DNA of 64,000 bases from Dermacentor variabilis (GCF_050947875.1 NC_134572.1:156075105-156139104), one strand, 5' to 3'. Shown: positions 14,116 to 26,166, counted from the first letter of the stretch. A program made the numbers and translations. Notes: generated by a model not told the origin, from the letters alone.

Positions 14116-14315
14116 NNNNNNNNNNNNNNNNNNNNNNNNNNNNNNNNNNNNNNNNNNNNNNNNNNNNNNNNNNNNNNNNNNNNNNNNNNNNNNNNNNNNN
14201 NNNNNNNNNNNNNNNNNNNNNNNNNNNNNNNNNNNNNNNNNNNNNNNNNNNNNNNNNNNNNNNNNNNNNNNNNNNNNNNNNNNNNNNNNNNNNNNNNNNN
14301 NNNNNNNNNNNNNNN
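14116..14315. other. Assembly gap (200 N)
   Basis: There are exactly 200 consecutive N. A round number suggests a scaffold gap of arbitrary length. Open frames that run through it (13893-14384) are artefacts. Confidence 0.98.
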
Positions 14316-14509
14316 ACCTGGATGCTTCTACGTTTATCCCCGCAATTTATTATATTTTCCCCCTCTTTCGACGTTGAAAGATAAACTCGCTTTTCGGGGA
14401 GGCTTTTGCTGCATTAAACTTCGCACTGTGCTAGCATTCGGTGGAGATGGCGAACATGACAGGGGCGCCGTATGCGCGCTGTGTAAAACATACCTTTTAA
14501 TTACGGCCT

Positions 14510-14592
14510 TTACAGATAATTAAAAATACTTATACCATAATGAAAATACTCAGATAAGAATACTCATAGATGATTAAAAATACTCATCATAA
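14510..14592. repeat. Degenerate AT-rich tandem repeat
   Basis: Units resembling AAAATACTCAT (with TTATACC, CAGATAAG and AGATGATT spacers) recur four times. This looks like a decayed minisatellite next to the gap and just upstream of the first RTE-like LINE. Confidence 0.5.
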
Positions 14593-14639
14593 CTTTACAG
14601 ACTTTGCGAAACACATAAGTGGTTCAGGCTGTATGCTTG

Positions 14640-16908
14640 GTGGGCCTGTCACAACACTGAGCTTTTATTCGGTGAAATGGCGAATAGCGCTAATGGTGAA
14701 ACAAGAAGTGAAATTGACTTCACACTTTCTGCTGATCCTAGCATAATGCAGGATGTAGAATAGATATGTAGGGTAAATTGCAGTGATCATACGATAGTGA
14801 GGGCTAGGATAGACCTCAATGTGAAGAGAGAAAGAGCTAAATTAGTCAACAAGAAACAGGTCAACCTAGAGCCAGTAATGGTAAAAGCAGACAAATAGAT
14901 ACTGGTATTTCAACCAAATATGCTGCCAAATATAGAGATGATGATGACACAGAGCTAATGAATGAAGCTTTAACTAGGTTGGCTTCAGAGGTAGCAACTG
15001 AAGTGGGAGGCAAGGCACCAAGGCAACCAGTAGGGAAGCATCCCAAGTAACAAAGGACCTAATAAGGAAAATAACCAAAAATTGAGAGTGTCCAACACAA
15101 GCGATAGGATAGAATTTGCTGAACTGTCAAAACTGATCAACAAAGCGAAAATAAGGGATATTCGAAACTATAACGTGAGAAAAACTGAAGAAGCCGTAAA
15201 AAATGGACGCGGCCTGAAATCGGTGAGAAAGAAACATGGCATAAGACAAACTAAGACGTATGCACTGATACAAAAGCAGAGTAATATCACCTGTAATGTT
15301 GAAAATATAGCAAAAGCAGCGGAAGCATTCTTTACTGACCTGTACAGTACCCAGAGGAGTCACGATACTTCAATTACAAACAGTCATGAACAGGATGCAG
15401 GAAATTCTCCTCTAACTAGCCATGAGATCAGAAGGGCCTTGCAAGGCATGAAACAAGGAAGAGCGACAGGAGAAGATGAAATAACAGTTGAGTTATTCAA
15501 ACATGGAGGAGGCCTAATGCTTGATAAACTGGCGGCTCTTTATACTAAGAGTCTGTGGACGGCAAGGTTCCCAGAAAACTGGAATAATGCCAACATTAAA
15601 CAATTGTACAAAAAGGGAGACGTTACATAACTGAAAAATTATAGGCCCATTAGCTTACTCCCATTATTATATAAAATATTTGCCAAAATAATCAACAATA
15701 CAATAAGGGTAACACTGGACTTTAGACAACCAAGGGAACAGGCTGGCTTCAGGAAGGAATACACTAAAAATGATCACATCCATGTCATCAATCAGGTTAT
15801 CGAGAAATCCGCAGAGTACCATAGGCCTCTCTATATGGCTTTCATAGATTACGAAAAAGCATTTGACTCAGTATATTTACCAGCAGTCATCGATGAATTA
15901 TGTAATCATGGAGTACAGAACGCTTTCGTAAATACCTTGGAAAATATCTACAGAGGTTCTACAGCTACCTTAATTCTACACAAGAAAAGCACGAAGATAC
16001 CTATAAAGAAAGGGGTCAGACAGGGAGACACAATCTCTCCAATGCTATTCACTGCTTGCTTAGAAGTATTCACGCTCTTAAACTGGGAAGGCTTTGGGGT
16101 GAAGATCGACGGCGAATATCTGAGCAACCTTCGGTTTGCTGATGACATTGTTCTATTCAGCAACAATGAAGACGAGTTAAGGTCCTCAAACGATTGAGGA
16201 CCTTAAAAGAGAGATTGTAAGAGGGGGGTTGAAGATTATTATACAGAAGGCAAAGATAATGATAAATAGCGGGGCAAAGGAACAAGAGTTTAGGATCGCC
16301 CGCCAGCCTCTAGAGCCTGGGAAGCAGTACGTTTGTGCCGGTAAATTACCCGCAGGGAACCCTGATCATGAGAAGGAAATTCACGGAAGAACAAAAATGG
16401 CTTGTATCGAATTTGGCAGGCATGCCAGCTCCTGACTAGAAGCTTACCATTATCACTGACAAGGAATGTCTACAATCAGTGCATTTTAACAGTGCTGACA
16501 TATGAGGCAGAAACTTGGAGACTGACAAAGAAGCTTGAGAACAAGTTATCAGCCGCGCAAAGAGCGATGGAACGAAAATTTCTAGGCATAACGCTAAGAC
16601 ACAGAAAGAGAGCGGTTTGGATGAGAGAGCAAACGGGCCTAGACGATATTATTATTGACATCAAGGGAAAATGGAGTTGGGCAGATCTTGTAATGCGCCG
16701 GTTAGATAACAGTTGCACCATTAGAGTTACAGAATGGGTGGCAATAGAAGGAAAACGCAATCGGGGACGACAAAATACTAGGTGGAGCGAGCAAATAAGG
16801 AAATTCGCGGGTGCAAGTGGGAATCCGTTGGCGCAGGGCAAAGGTAATTGGAGATCGCAGGGAGAAGCCTTCGTCCTGCAGTGGACATAGAACAGGCTGA
16901 TGATGATA
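14640..16908 (+). mobile_element. RTE-like LINE copy 1, 5' truncated
   Basis: This non-LTR retrotransposon copy carries, in order, the end of an AP-endonuclease domain (around 14770-14830, with the SDH block CSDHTIVRARIDL), a linker with a basic region, a reverse transcriptase (15082-16197) and the C-terminal domain, which ends QGEAFVLQW just before the tail. The tail is short and built of TGATGATGAT units at about 16895-16908, with almost no 3' UTR. That is the arrangement seen in RTE-clade elements. The 5' end of the endonuclease is missing. Confidence 0.83.
15082..16890 (+). pseudogene. RTE-like reverse transcriptase
   Basis: The RT copies element RNA into DNA at a nicked target. Positions 15082-15630 give the RT N-terminal part (EDEITVELFKHGG, then FPENWNNANIKQLYKKGD). 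After a TAA at 15628, the next stretch reads NYRPISLLPLLYKIFAK and AGFRKEYTKNDHIHVINQV. Positions 15835-16197 carry FIDYEKAFDSVY, the GVRQGDTISPMLF block and RFADDIVLF, so the FADD catalytic box is intact. After a stop at 16196 the C-terminal region follows in 16229-16890 (LTYEAETWRLTKKLENKL, RGRQNTRW). At least three stops or frameshifts disable it. Confidence 0.85.
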
Positions 16909-17271
16909 GTTATGTGGCAGTGTTTTGATCAATGTTTTGAACTGTGTTTAGCTACGGTTATAAGAAAACTCGTACATAAGATGAAACTGGTACTTGACAA
17001 GCCGATCAATGAGTTAGCGGTAATAGGGGAAAGGAGGAATTCCGGATCAAGCTAGAGAAAGGTATTCGGCTTTAACTCAGGAAGAGGACCTTAGTGTTGA
17101 AAATGTGAACGACAATCTTATGGGCATCATTAAGGAGTGTGCAACAGAAGTCCATGGAAACCCCGTTAGACAGGATACCAGTAAGCTATCGCAGGAGACG
17201 AAAGATCTGATCAATAAACGGCAATGTATGAAAGCCTCTAACCCGACAGCTAGAATAGAACTGGCAGAACT

Positions 17272-18919
17272 TTGAAGTTAATCAACAAGCGCAAGACAGC
17301 TGACATAAAGAACTATAATATGGATAGAATTGAATATGATCTCAGGAACGGAGGAAACCTAAAAGCAGTCAATAAGAAACTAGGAATTGGCAAGAATCAG
17401 ATGCATGCGTTAAGAGGCAAAGCCGGCAATATCATTACTAATATGGATGAGATCGTTCAAGTGGCTGAGGAGTTCTATAGATATTTGTACAGTACCAGTG
17501 GCACACACGACGATGATGGTAGCGAGAATACTCTACAGGAATTTGAAATCCCACAAGCAACGCCGGAGGAAGTAAGCAAAACTTTGGGAGCTATGCAAAG
17601 GGGAAGGCAGCTGGGGGGGATCAGGTAACAACAGATTTGTTGAAGGATGGTGGGCAGATTGTTCTAGAAAAACTGGCCAATCTGTATACGCAATGCCTCA
17701 TGACCTCGAACGTACCGGGATCTTGGAAGAACGCTTATATAATCCTAATCCATCAGAAAGGGGACGCCAAAGACTCGAAAAACAATAAGCCAATCAGCTT
17801 ACTGTCCGCTGCCTACAAAGTATTTGCTAAGGCAATCGCAAATAAAATCAGGAACACCTTAGACTTCTCTCAACCAAAGGACCAGGCAGGATTCCGTAAA
17901 GGCTACTCAACAATAGACCATATTCACACTATCAATCAGGTGATAGAAAAATGTGCGGAATATAGACAACTCTCATATATAGCTTTCATAGATTACCAGA
18001 AAGCGTTTGATTCAGTCGAAACCTCCGCAGTCATGGAGGCATTACGGAATCAGGGTGTAGAGGAGCCGTATGTAAAAATACTGAAAGATATCTATAGCGG
18101 CTCTACAGCCACCGTAGTCCTCCATAAAGAAAGCAACAAAATCCCAATAAAGAAAGGCGTCAGGCAGGGAGATACGTTCTCTAAAATGCTATTCACAGCA
18201 TGTTTACATCAGGTATTCAGAGACCTGGATTGGGAAGAATTGGGGATAAGAGTTAATGGAGGATGCCTTAGTAACTTGAGATTCGTTGATGACATTGCCT
18301 TGCTTAGTAACTCAGGGGACCAATTGCGAGGCGTGCTTACTGACCTGGAGAGGCAAAGTAGAAGGGTGAGCGTAGAAATTGATCTGGAGAAAGTTAAACT
18401 AATGTTTAAAGCTAATGCTAAAGTAAAGTAAAGCTAAAGTAAAGTAAAGTAAAGTAAAGCGGTCTACAATAGGTGGCGAGGCACTGGAAGTGGTAAGAAT
18501 ACATTTAGTTAGGGCAGGTAGTGACCGCGGATCTGGATCATGAGACTGAAATAATCAGAAGAATGTGAATGGGCTGGAGTGGGTTTGGCGGGCATTCTCA
18601 CACCAAGAACAGCAGGTTGCCATTATCCCTCAAGATAAAAGTGTATAACAGCTTTGTCTTACCAGTACTCAGGTACGGGGCACAAACCTGGAGGCTTACG
18701 AAAAGGGTTCTACTTAAATTGAGGCCGACGCAACGAGCTATGGAAAGAAGAATGATGGGTGTAACGTTAGGGGATAAGAAAAGAGCAGATTGGGTGAGGG
18801 AACAAACGCGAGTTAATGAGATCTTTGTTGAAATCAAGAAAAATAAACGGGGGGGGGCATGGGCAGGACATGTATTGAGGAGAGAGGATAACCGATGGTC
18901 ATTAAATGTTACGGATTAG
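17272..18919 (+). pseudogene. RTE-like reverse transcriptase, FVDD variant
   Basis: Positions 17272-17628 and 17637-18431 read as RT with one frameshift between them: VPGSWKNAYIILIHQKGD, AGFRKGYSTIDHIHTINQV, FIDYQKAFDSVE and GVRQGDTFSKMLF. The catalytic box is RFVDDIALL, with valine where alanine is usual; both aspartates remain. At 18418-18459 a TAAAG microsatellite replaces coding sequence. The C-terminal domain continues at 18569-18919 (LRYGAQTWRLTKRVLLKL, AGHVLRREDNRW) and ends prematurely. Not functional. Confidence 0.84.
18418..18459. repeat. TAAAG microsatellite inside RTE copy 2
   Basis: About eight imperfect TAAAG units lie between the RT catalytic region and the C-terminal domain of the LINE. 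The array probably grew from a short A-rich seed inside the element after insertion. Confidence 0.85.
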
Positions 18920-19073
18920 ATTCTAAGGGAAGGGCAGCGTAGCAGGGTGCTGCAGACAGGTTGGCGGATGAAATTAGGAAGTTTGCAGGGACGATATCGC
19001 CACAATTTGTACATGACCGGGGTAGTTGGAGAAGTATGGGAGAGGTCTTTGCCCTGCAGTGGGCTTAACCAGG

Positions 19074-19076
19074 CTC

Positions 19077-19107
<31 letters not shown>
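19074..19107. repeat. (GAT)n LINE tail microsatellite
   Basis: About ten GAT units directly follow the end of the RTE C-terminal frame. RTE elements end in short tandem repeats rather than poly(A), so this is the element's 3' terminus. Confidence 0.9.
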
Positions 19108-20170
19108 GAAAACATCTTAATATTCGCAATCGAGAGAAATGATTTGCTCTGAAAGAAATTCTATTTATCCAAAGTTGCATCAACCTTGATTTATTGTTTA
19201 CGACTCATTACTTTTTCTTCCTTAACATCACACAGAATGTCAAATGTGGGTTTCGCGTGTCTCGCCACACATCCATTTTCTAAGCATTACTCACACTATA
19301 GATAAAAAACATCGTCCAATGTCACAGAAAATCGAACCTTCTTCCCTCCTGATTCAGAAAGCGCAGGGGACGCAATTCTCAGCTTTAACTGATATACTGT
19401 CCACAACTTCCGCGTAGTTTGGGCATAATTATGCGTGTGGAAGTTCTATCACCTGTGCGTGAATTTCAGATGCCTTAGCATGTAATTGCTTAGTGGAAAA
19501 GAATGTCGCGGTGCTCATTGCAACGAAGAATTTGGTGCGTAGAAGTGTTCGGCGTTATGCGGTTTATTTCAACATTTCGAATCATACATCAGTAATCGTT
19601 ATGTTCTTACCGGTCTCCCACAAAAAGAAATTAGTTATCTTAACGGAGCCAAGGTTTTGCGGAAGCTGAGCGATAGATGCGTACGCTATTGTCATATGTG
19701 TCTTGGGTATGATACCTAATATTATCTAAAATTTATATTCCTATTGCGAGTGCACGTGTGCGATTGTGTTTCGTTGATTGTACACGCATATTTTGGGGTG
19801 CATTTTATGTTATGTAACCATTTGTGTATGTATAAAACCCTCGAAATTCCTGCCAATTAAAGCTTTTGAATGTTTCGCTTGTGTCTGTCCTTTCTCAGTA
19901 CTCGTTTCGAAGGGTGCGCAGGTAACATTCAACATCAATTGCATCTTAGTAGCCCATATCAGTAAACTTCTATGTTACGTAGACCTTGCTTTTTTTAATC
20001 GTGATTATTGTTGGATCCCCCTTGTGTGGCCGATTTTCCTCCAGGGTTAAGCAATACAGCCCCAAAAATTACGCGAGGTGGAAGATTGCTTGGTACTGAT
20101 TTGCAAAGCACGACGCGTGATGACACGCAAGCATTAAGTAAACATTTTTAAAGGAAGCAATGAATGCATA
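19108..20170. other. Unassigned DNA between LINE and Gypsy-A
   Basis: No coding motif is recognised. The last four bases, ATAT, directly precede the Gypsy-A LTR and may be one copy of its target duplication. Confidence 0.4.
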
Positions 20171-20174
20171 ATAT

Positions 20175-20338
20175 TGTTGCGTCTGGAAAGACACAGACAG
20201 AAGTAGATATTTACAGGCTATTTACACTGGAGCCAGGCAGCCAGGCCGACATTCGCTTGCACCAAGCGCACAGACCAACTTCGTCGTTCTCGCGGCGGCT
20301 CGTCTCTTGAGCATCGCTCGATGATGTTGTAATACTAC
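20175..20338 (-). repeat. 3' LTR of Gypsy-A with adjoining polypurine tract
   Basis: The outer edge is TGTTGCGTCT at 20175 on the plus strand. The inner edge is judged from the C-rich stretch at 20338-20350, which on the minus strand is a G-rich polypurine tract expected just before a 3' LTR. There is no second LTR to compare with, so the inner boundary is uncertain by about 10 bp. Confidence 0.6.
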
Positions 20339-20472
20339 CCCCCCCCTCCCTGCGGCAAAAGCACCGTCACGGTGATGGTAAATATCCAAGGCGCGTGGAG
20401 AGTTGCAGGGCTTGTGTCGAGCGATGTGAACAATGTCACTGGTTGTCACAGCGGAGGACGGAGTGGGCGTGG

Positions 20473-21377
20473 CTAGAACGATTTCATAGGTGACATCGGT
20501 AACTTTACGGAGCACGCGATAGGGGCCTGTGTAACAAGAAAGTAGTTTTCACAGAAGCCAGCTTTACGCGATGGTGACCAAAGCAACACGAGGCTGCCGG
20601 GCGCAAAATGGACATCACGGTGACGGAGGTCGTAGCGTTGCATCTGTTTGGCTTGAGACAATTGTAGACGGGCGCGCGCAAGTTGGCGAGAATGGTCACC
20701 ATGGGCGATTGCATCACGGGCATAATCGCTAGTTGAAGCTGTGGCGGATGGAAGCACAGTCTCCAGTGGTAGCTTTGGCTCTCGGCCATACAAGAGGTAA
20801 AACGAGGAAAAGCCAGCAGTTTCGAGACGGCACCAGTTGTATGCAAAGGTAATGTAAGGTAGAGCCAGGTCCCAGTCACGGTGGTCATCGGCAACATATT
20901 TGGATAGCATGTCTGAAAGGTGCCGTTCAAGCGCTCAGTGAGGCCGTTCGTTTGGGGGTGGTAGGAGGTGGTAAATTTATGCAGTATTGAGCAGGCACGC
21001 TTGATGTCGTCGATGACTTTGGCCAAAAACGTACGGCCATGGTCCGTTAGCAATCGGAGCGGAGCACCATGTATCAAATGATATCATGTAGGAGGAAGTC
21101 CGCAACATCAGTCATGCAACTGGCCGGAAGGGCACGGGTTACGGCGTAGTGGGTCGCGTAGTCCGCCGCGACTGCAACCCACTTGTTTCCTGATGTAGAT
21201 TCCGAAATGGGCCGAGAAGGTCTGAGCCGACACGATGAAAGGGCTCCGCAGGGATGTCAAGCGGCTGCAGGTAAACAGCGGGGAGCTGGAAAGGCTTCTT
21301 GCGTGGTTGGCAAAGTTCACAAGCGGCGACGTAACGTCGTAAGGAACGGGCAAGGCCCTTTCCGTACACGTTCATAG
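20473..21377 (-). pseudogene. Gypsy-A integrase
   Basis: Integrase joins the LTR cDNA ends to target DNA. On the minus strand, 21375-21139 carries the end of the zinc-binding domain (CELCQPRKKP) and the first core aspartate in VGSDLLGPF. Positions 21077-20505 carry LLTDHGRTF (second Asp) and [12 protein letters not shown] (catalytic Glu). Positions 20910-20473 give the C-terminal part with FYLLYGREP and FAPGSLVLLW. All three D,D,E residues can be seen, but four frames are needed to read them. Confidence 0.85.
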
Positions 21378-21469
21378 GCTCCGTACATGGTCATAGGCTC
21401 GAGATTCGCCGAGATGTCCTGCCGTTGGTGCGTTGTGGAGCTCTTCTAGAACGGTGGAGTGGAGGAGAG

Positions 21470-21895
21470 AGAGAAATTTTTTTTTACAGAAAGGCAGAGA
21501 GGTCGGCATGAGCTATAACTTGCTGTGGCCTGCTACTCTACACTGGGGAAGAGGGACAGGGAGGTAAAAGGCTGATGAATGATGATGGTATAAGGAAGAG
21601 ATGCGTATATACAAATTCACAGAGTTGTGGCCTCTCTAAAGCCGTGCGTACAGCCAGCCCAGTGGCTTGGAGAAAAGCTTTAGCGGCCCTTGTTACCAGG
21701 GCTGCGCTGTTTGCATTAGGCCAAGGACCTAAAGGAAACTCGTCCGATAGCGGTCTCTCATAGATCTTTGCAATGGAAGAGACAAGTTGCTGTCGTTCTT
21801 GCACGTAGGCGGGACACACACAAAATGTACGTTCAAGTGTTTCTGGCACCTCACAGCATTCAGAGTTTGGGCTAGTATCACTGGCACTTATCATA
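21470..21895 (-). mobile_element. LINE 3' end, I/R1-like, with poly(A)
   Basis: The minus-strand frame 21894-21538 reads as the cysteine/histidine-containing C-terminus of a LINE ORF2: TLERTFCVCPAYVQERQQL, then PLGPWPNANSAALVTRAAK, then FLQATGL. It is followed on the minus strand by a short 3' UTR and an A run (plus-strand T run at about 21476-21485). The element is 5' truncated. Sequence to about 22000 may extend it, but motifs fade. It abuts Gypsy-A integrase, so it probably inserted into that element or marks its broken end. Confidence 0.72.
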
Positions 21896-22059
21896 TGTCT
21901 ATAACGGTTTGTGAATGTGACACCAAGGCATGTGAATGCGACACCATTCTAAGGCATTCTTGGCATGTCTCCCTATTTCACAATGGGGAGACATGCGGCA
22001 TGACATGGGGCAACATGACATTCTGCGAACAGAGGATGATAGTGCTTAGCGACATGATG

Positions 22060-22678
22060 TAATCGCCATCGTCCACAGGCGGATCAGGAGAGACGTCGAA
22101 GTACGTCAGGGCTAGATGTGGTAGATGAATTTCATTGGCGGAACACAGGCGACTCGGTGCAAGATCAGATGGCCCAATGACACGGACGTAGCCAGGGTGG
22201 GGAGAGCTTATGGGGCCTCAGCACTCCCCCCCCCCCCCCGAACATATTTCTTGCTGTCCTTGCACTGTCAACCAAAGCAACACCCGGCGCCGGAAATCAT
22301 TTTGGGTTTTGTCTAGAATGTTTTTCACGCTCGCAAGGAGATTTAATGGCGAACATTGTGAACTCGGCTGGATTTCGCGACAACGCCCATGCACTCGATG
22401 CCGAGGTGAAGTTACGTATGTTAACACTTAATGCCCTACGTGGGACAGTAACTAGTTTGTTTAATTTTGCGGTTTTGTCAAAGTTGATGGTAATGTTGTG
22501 TTTAATATGATGGTTTTGTTAAAGTGTACGACGATGTGAATAAAGCGTGTGAGCCTCTGCTGTTGTCTTTGCCAGTATGGGGGCGAAGGACTCCCTCAAA
22601 GCATCCTTGAATGGCTTTTCCCTGCGCCTCCCATCACATGTATATGTGATAAACCAATAAAGAATCAATGAATCAATC
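22060..22678. repeat. Repeat-derived stretch with poly(C) run and LINE-type tail
   Basis: A run of 14 C occurs at 22226-22239. At 22640-22678 the sequence ends in CCAATAAAGAATCAATGAAT-type units, an AATAAA signal plus tandem AATCAATG tail like those closing LINE or SINE copies on the plus strand. No coding domain is readable, so the family is unknown. Confidence 0.5.
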
Positions 22679-22995
22679 ACCGGGAGTCACATGACGCAAG
22701 CAGCACCATCCGAGCACAAAAGTTAAAGGGCGTTTTGATGGCGAACGGGCTCGATGCGGAGTCGCGTGGATGCCGCGCAATCTACAGAGCGCATGGATGC
22801 CAATTCTGAAACTTTATGGGTATAAATTTCCCATAAACTTTTGATGTGGAAGTTGCATTCACATTTCCAAAGTCGTGCTTTAGATAATCAATTGCAGAAC
22901 TTTGTGGGTTTAATGTTGTTAAAAACGTTTGACACCAAAGTGCATTCACTTTTCTAAAGTCTTAGATTGGAACATACAACGAGACTAGCTAACTC

Positions 22996-23490
22996 AACAC
23001 AGTATCAGACAAGTTGGCAAAGCACACAGCTAGGTCCGATGAGACGAAGCGTTGTGGTGGTTCATTTGTGCCGTCATGTCGGATAAATAATATGAAAATT
23101 CAGCATGAAGTTACGCGCTACAGTCACTTATTTCTTCTTTATGCTCGCCTGCCTCGTTACACACTAGACACTAGTTTCCATTTTTCAAGGCACAATAATC
23201 CTTGCATATCCGAGAAAGTCCATGGTGTGGCGCAATACCCACACTTTATCACATGACATGGGAGTGCAATACCAATAAGGTATTCCACAAAATAGTAAAT
23301 CCGAGTGCAGATCAGTGGGAGAGCGTGCTCTCCAGCGGCGACCCTAGCCGCCAACACAGGCTGGTGGATCATGCACGACGAGCAGCCACGCTGTGTGGTG
23401 CCCTGGAATAGGGGCGCCAACCATGCAGGCCGGATATTTTGAGGCTCCTTTTGAGAATCTTCAGGCTCGTTTCAGGTTCTGTTAAAGTAA
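22996..23490 (+). pseudogene. LINE ORF2 C-terminal remnant
   Basis: The plus-strand frame 23202-23411 reads LYHMTWECN, then QWESVLSSGDPSRQHRLVDH, then RRAATLCGAL and a stop. This is the extreme C-terminus of I/R1-like LINE ORF2 proteins (Cys/His knuckle, then the 'QWE..L.S.D' block). The 80-codon frame just upstream may hold more of the same in a shifted frame. The copy is 5' truncated. It belongs to the same broad family as the fragments at 21.5, 38.1, 46.2 and 50.9 kb. Confidence 0.68.
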
Positions 23491-24454
23491 GGGTGTGGAA
23501 CTGATGCTCGACCCGAACGGAAAATCATCCCGTCACCTGCAATCTTGAGTGCACTTGAACTTGAGCCTAAACCAATATTTTCGGAAAGTGCCCCACTCAG
23601 AAAGGAACCTAAACAGAAAAAAAATAATAAGAAAAGGCTACAGTATTGTGCTGAACAAATACATACATATAAGGTAACAACTGTTTTTCAATACCTTACA
23701 CGATTCTTATAATGACTACATCTCTAATTTGCGCACCCTACTAGAACATTGTTACAACTCAGTCGTTGCGTTGCGTAAGAGACTGAGCCTAGACGATCAG
23801 TATGTGCTGGTAGCCTCGGCCACCTCGGCAGACGCGCTCGTACTTCTGAAGTCGGCCACGCCAGCTGTGTTGCGCAGCCGCTAAGTCTTTTTCCATGGGC
23901 TTCGCAGAATGAACAATTCTGGTAACGCTCACAATTCGTGCGTTGAGACAACTTTCCCTCAAACTATATAAACAGGCGAGCGGATAATATGGTATCCTCG
24001 TGAAGAGATATGAAGAAGTCCAGCTGAATAACTTATTGTAACCGTGAGCATAATAACCAAGCAATAACCGCGGATTTTAACAACACGCGAAAGCCCTCGG
24101 GTTACGTGCCATGGTTGAACGCATGTTTTGTGCTTAGCTAAGCAGTCAACCGCCCCTCGAGTGGCGGAAAAACATTCGTAGGGGTACAGTATGCATGCTT
24201 TTCACTTCATCCCCCTTTATGAAGCGCGAGACTGCGCGCCACGTGCAGATTTACAGCAAAGATCGATGCAGGCTCCAACACAAAACGTCCTTCTTTATCA
24301 TTCAGAAGCATCGGTGTCTTGACCAGCTCATAAACACAGCAAATTGATTGAAATGTCAAATGCTGATTACTATCCTTGCTGCACACTACCCGTTTGAACA
24401 TCTCACTTCTGCAATACAATGTGAATTTGCGCTGTTTTTGACACCATAGCTAAA
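23491..24454. other. Unassigned DNA
   Basis: No recognisable coding motif or repeat structure on either strand. This is the target DNA on the 3' side of the LINE-L insertion. Confidence 0.4.
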
Positions 24455-24474
24455 AATAATTTATTTATTTATTT

Positions 24475-24633
24475 TGCCAAAATACGTTATAGTTCAATGG
24501 ATAAAACGCTCAGATAGCAAGGCACCGCAGTGAGAGGACACAGAGCTTCGGCAACGCAGGCACAAGACATCCAACCACTCGTCGTCGTCGTATTTCTCAA
24601 AGCAGTGCCTGCTGCTCGTTCTTCTCCAGTACA
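24475..24633 (-). repeat. 3' LTR of Gypsy-D
   Basis: It starts TGCCAAAATACGTTATAG and ends CCAGTACA on the plus strand, 159 bp. The partner at 28750 has the same length and matching ends. Immediately inside lies the C-rich complement of a polypurine tract (CGCCTCCCCGG). Confidence 0.88.
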
Positions 24634-24669
24634 ATCGCCTCCCCGGAGAAGAAGAGCCGTCTCGGCGAC

Positions 24670-25649
24670 CTACGGGCAAGATAGCACAAGTGGATCAAAG
24701 TAGGGCTTGAGCCGCTGAACGTGCACGATTTCGTGCCCTCGACGGCGCTTATCGGAAGGCGGCTCAAGGGGTTCTACCAAATAGTTCACAGGATAGGTTT
24801 GACTGACGACACCGTAGGGGGCCTGATACTTGGACAGAAGCTTGGTTGAAAGTCCAGGGCTGGTAGCGGGAACCCATAGCCAGACTAGTGAGTCAAATGC
24901 TTCTGTCGCTGCTGATCTTCCGAAGTAAATGTGTGGGCGAGCTTTCGGCACTCTTCCGCCTGTGCAGCAGCGTCGGATAGGGTTGTAGCCTCCGTTGTGT
25001 CAGGGAGATACGGAAGGATGGTGTCCATTGTGCAGGAAGGCTCGAGTCCATAATGATGAAAGAACGTGGAAAATCCTGTAGTGGTGTGTGTGGCGGTATT
25101 ATAAGCGTACGTCACGAAGGGTAGAATTCGGTCCCAATTGGTTTGGTCAGATGCGACGTACATGGCTAACATATCTCCAAGAGTGCAGTTAAAGCGCTCA
25201 GTCATGCCATTGCTTTGCGGGTGGTATGCAGTATCGGAAAGGTGAATTACGTTGCATTCCTTGAGCAGGGCTTTTCTAAAATCAGAAAGACAGACCCGGA
25301 CTCTGTCTCTCAGCAACTCTTTGGGGGCTTCATGGCGAAGTATGATGTTACGCAGAAGCAACCAGGCAACAACCCGCGCAGATGCGTTGGGCAGAGGCGA
25401 AGTTTCGGCGTAGCGTGTGAGATGGTCTATCGCCACTATCACTAAGTGGTTGCCATCTGAAGTCGGAAGGGGCCAATAAAGATGAACTCCGACCCGGTCA
25501 AAGGACCGTGTTGGACAGGGCAATGGTTGCAGTGGAGCAGCTAAGGCATGATGGGTATTCTTGCGGCATTGGCAAGCGAGGCAGGAGCGGACATATTGGC
25601 GGACGAATTGGTACATCCCGCACCAGTAATAACGAATTCGCAGGCGCAC
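24670..25649 (-). pseudogene. Gypsy-D integrase
   Basis: From 25649 downward: zinc-domain end CLACQCRKN, the core, then the C-terminal module at 24951-24670 with the LWVPATSPGLSTKLL and GHEIVHVQRLKPYFDPL blocks. The core reads VGVHLYWPL where VGxDLxGPL is expected, so the first catalytic Asp is His. The second Asp is kept in LLRDRVRV and the Glu in NGMTERFN. The spacing is the usual gypsy one. The enzyme is predicted inactive. Confidence 0.87.
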
Positions 25650-26166
25650 GTATGTTTTTTGTACTCCTGCATGTGCGCATTGCGGGTCATCGTGAAACGC
25701 TGCGCATATGTCTGAACGTAGATGCCGAGGAACTACGAGTAATCATTTGCGCACGTCCGAGAGGTAGTTACGGCGGTATAGGAGCCCGTCACGAACAGCA
25801 AAGTGGTGTGCTTGGCGACGCAATGTACGGCCAGCAGAAGACGCTGATGGGTCTGACAGAACAGCCAGCATAGCAAGAATTCATGGAAACTTCTGCTGCT
25901 CGCAAAGTATATCCGTGGACGTCAGGGAGGACTCGCATATTTGTACTTTCTGATGATTGGGCTGGCCTGACACTGGGGAGCGAGACAAGACCTCCGCGTC
26001 CGAATGTTTACGGCCCGAGCGGTACAGCACTCGAATATCATACTCTTGGAGGTGAAGCGCCCATCGAGCGAGGCGGCCTGAAGGATCTTTTAAGGACGAC
26101 AGCCAGCAGAGTGCATGGTGGTCCGGGATGACGTCGAACGGGCGGCCGTATAGGTAAGGATGAAGC

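Larger units (their letters stand above)
16955..19107 (+). mobile_element. RTE-like LINE copy 2, 5' truncated
   Basis: This is a second copy of the same LINE type in the same orientation, starting about 50 bp after the tail of copy 1. It begins in the linker after the endonuclease and runs through RT and the C-terminal domain to a pure (GAT)n tail at 19074-19107. It differs from copy 1 throughout, so it is not a recent tandem duplication. Two separate insertions are more likely. No clear target duplication could be read. Confidence 0.82.
20175..21465 (-). mobile_element. Gypsy-A, 3' part of a Ty3/gypsy element
   Basis: On the minus strand this gives integrase, a purine-rich tract and an LTR, in that order. 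It is the 3' end of a Ty3/gypsy retrotransposon. Protease, RT, RNase H, gag and the 5' LTR are absent. Instead a LINE tail of the opposite structural type (poly(A) run at about 21476-21485) abuts the integrase N-terminus. The 4 bp before the LTR are ATAT. Confidence 0.78.

Noticed and set aside
13893..14384. 163-codon open frame
   Set aside because: Most of it is the 200-N gap; the frame is an artefact of unknown bases.
18418..19107. CRISPR-like or regulatory repeat arrays
   Set aside because: The repeats are simple TAAAG and GAT microsatellites inside and at the end of a LINE in an animal genome.
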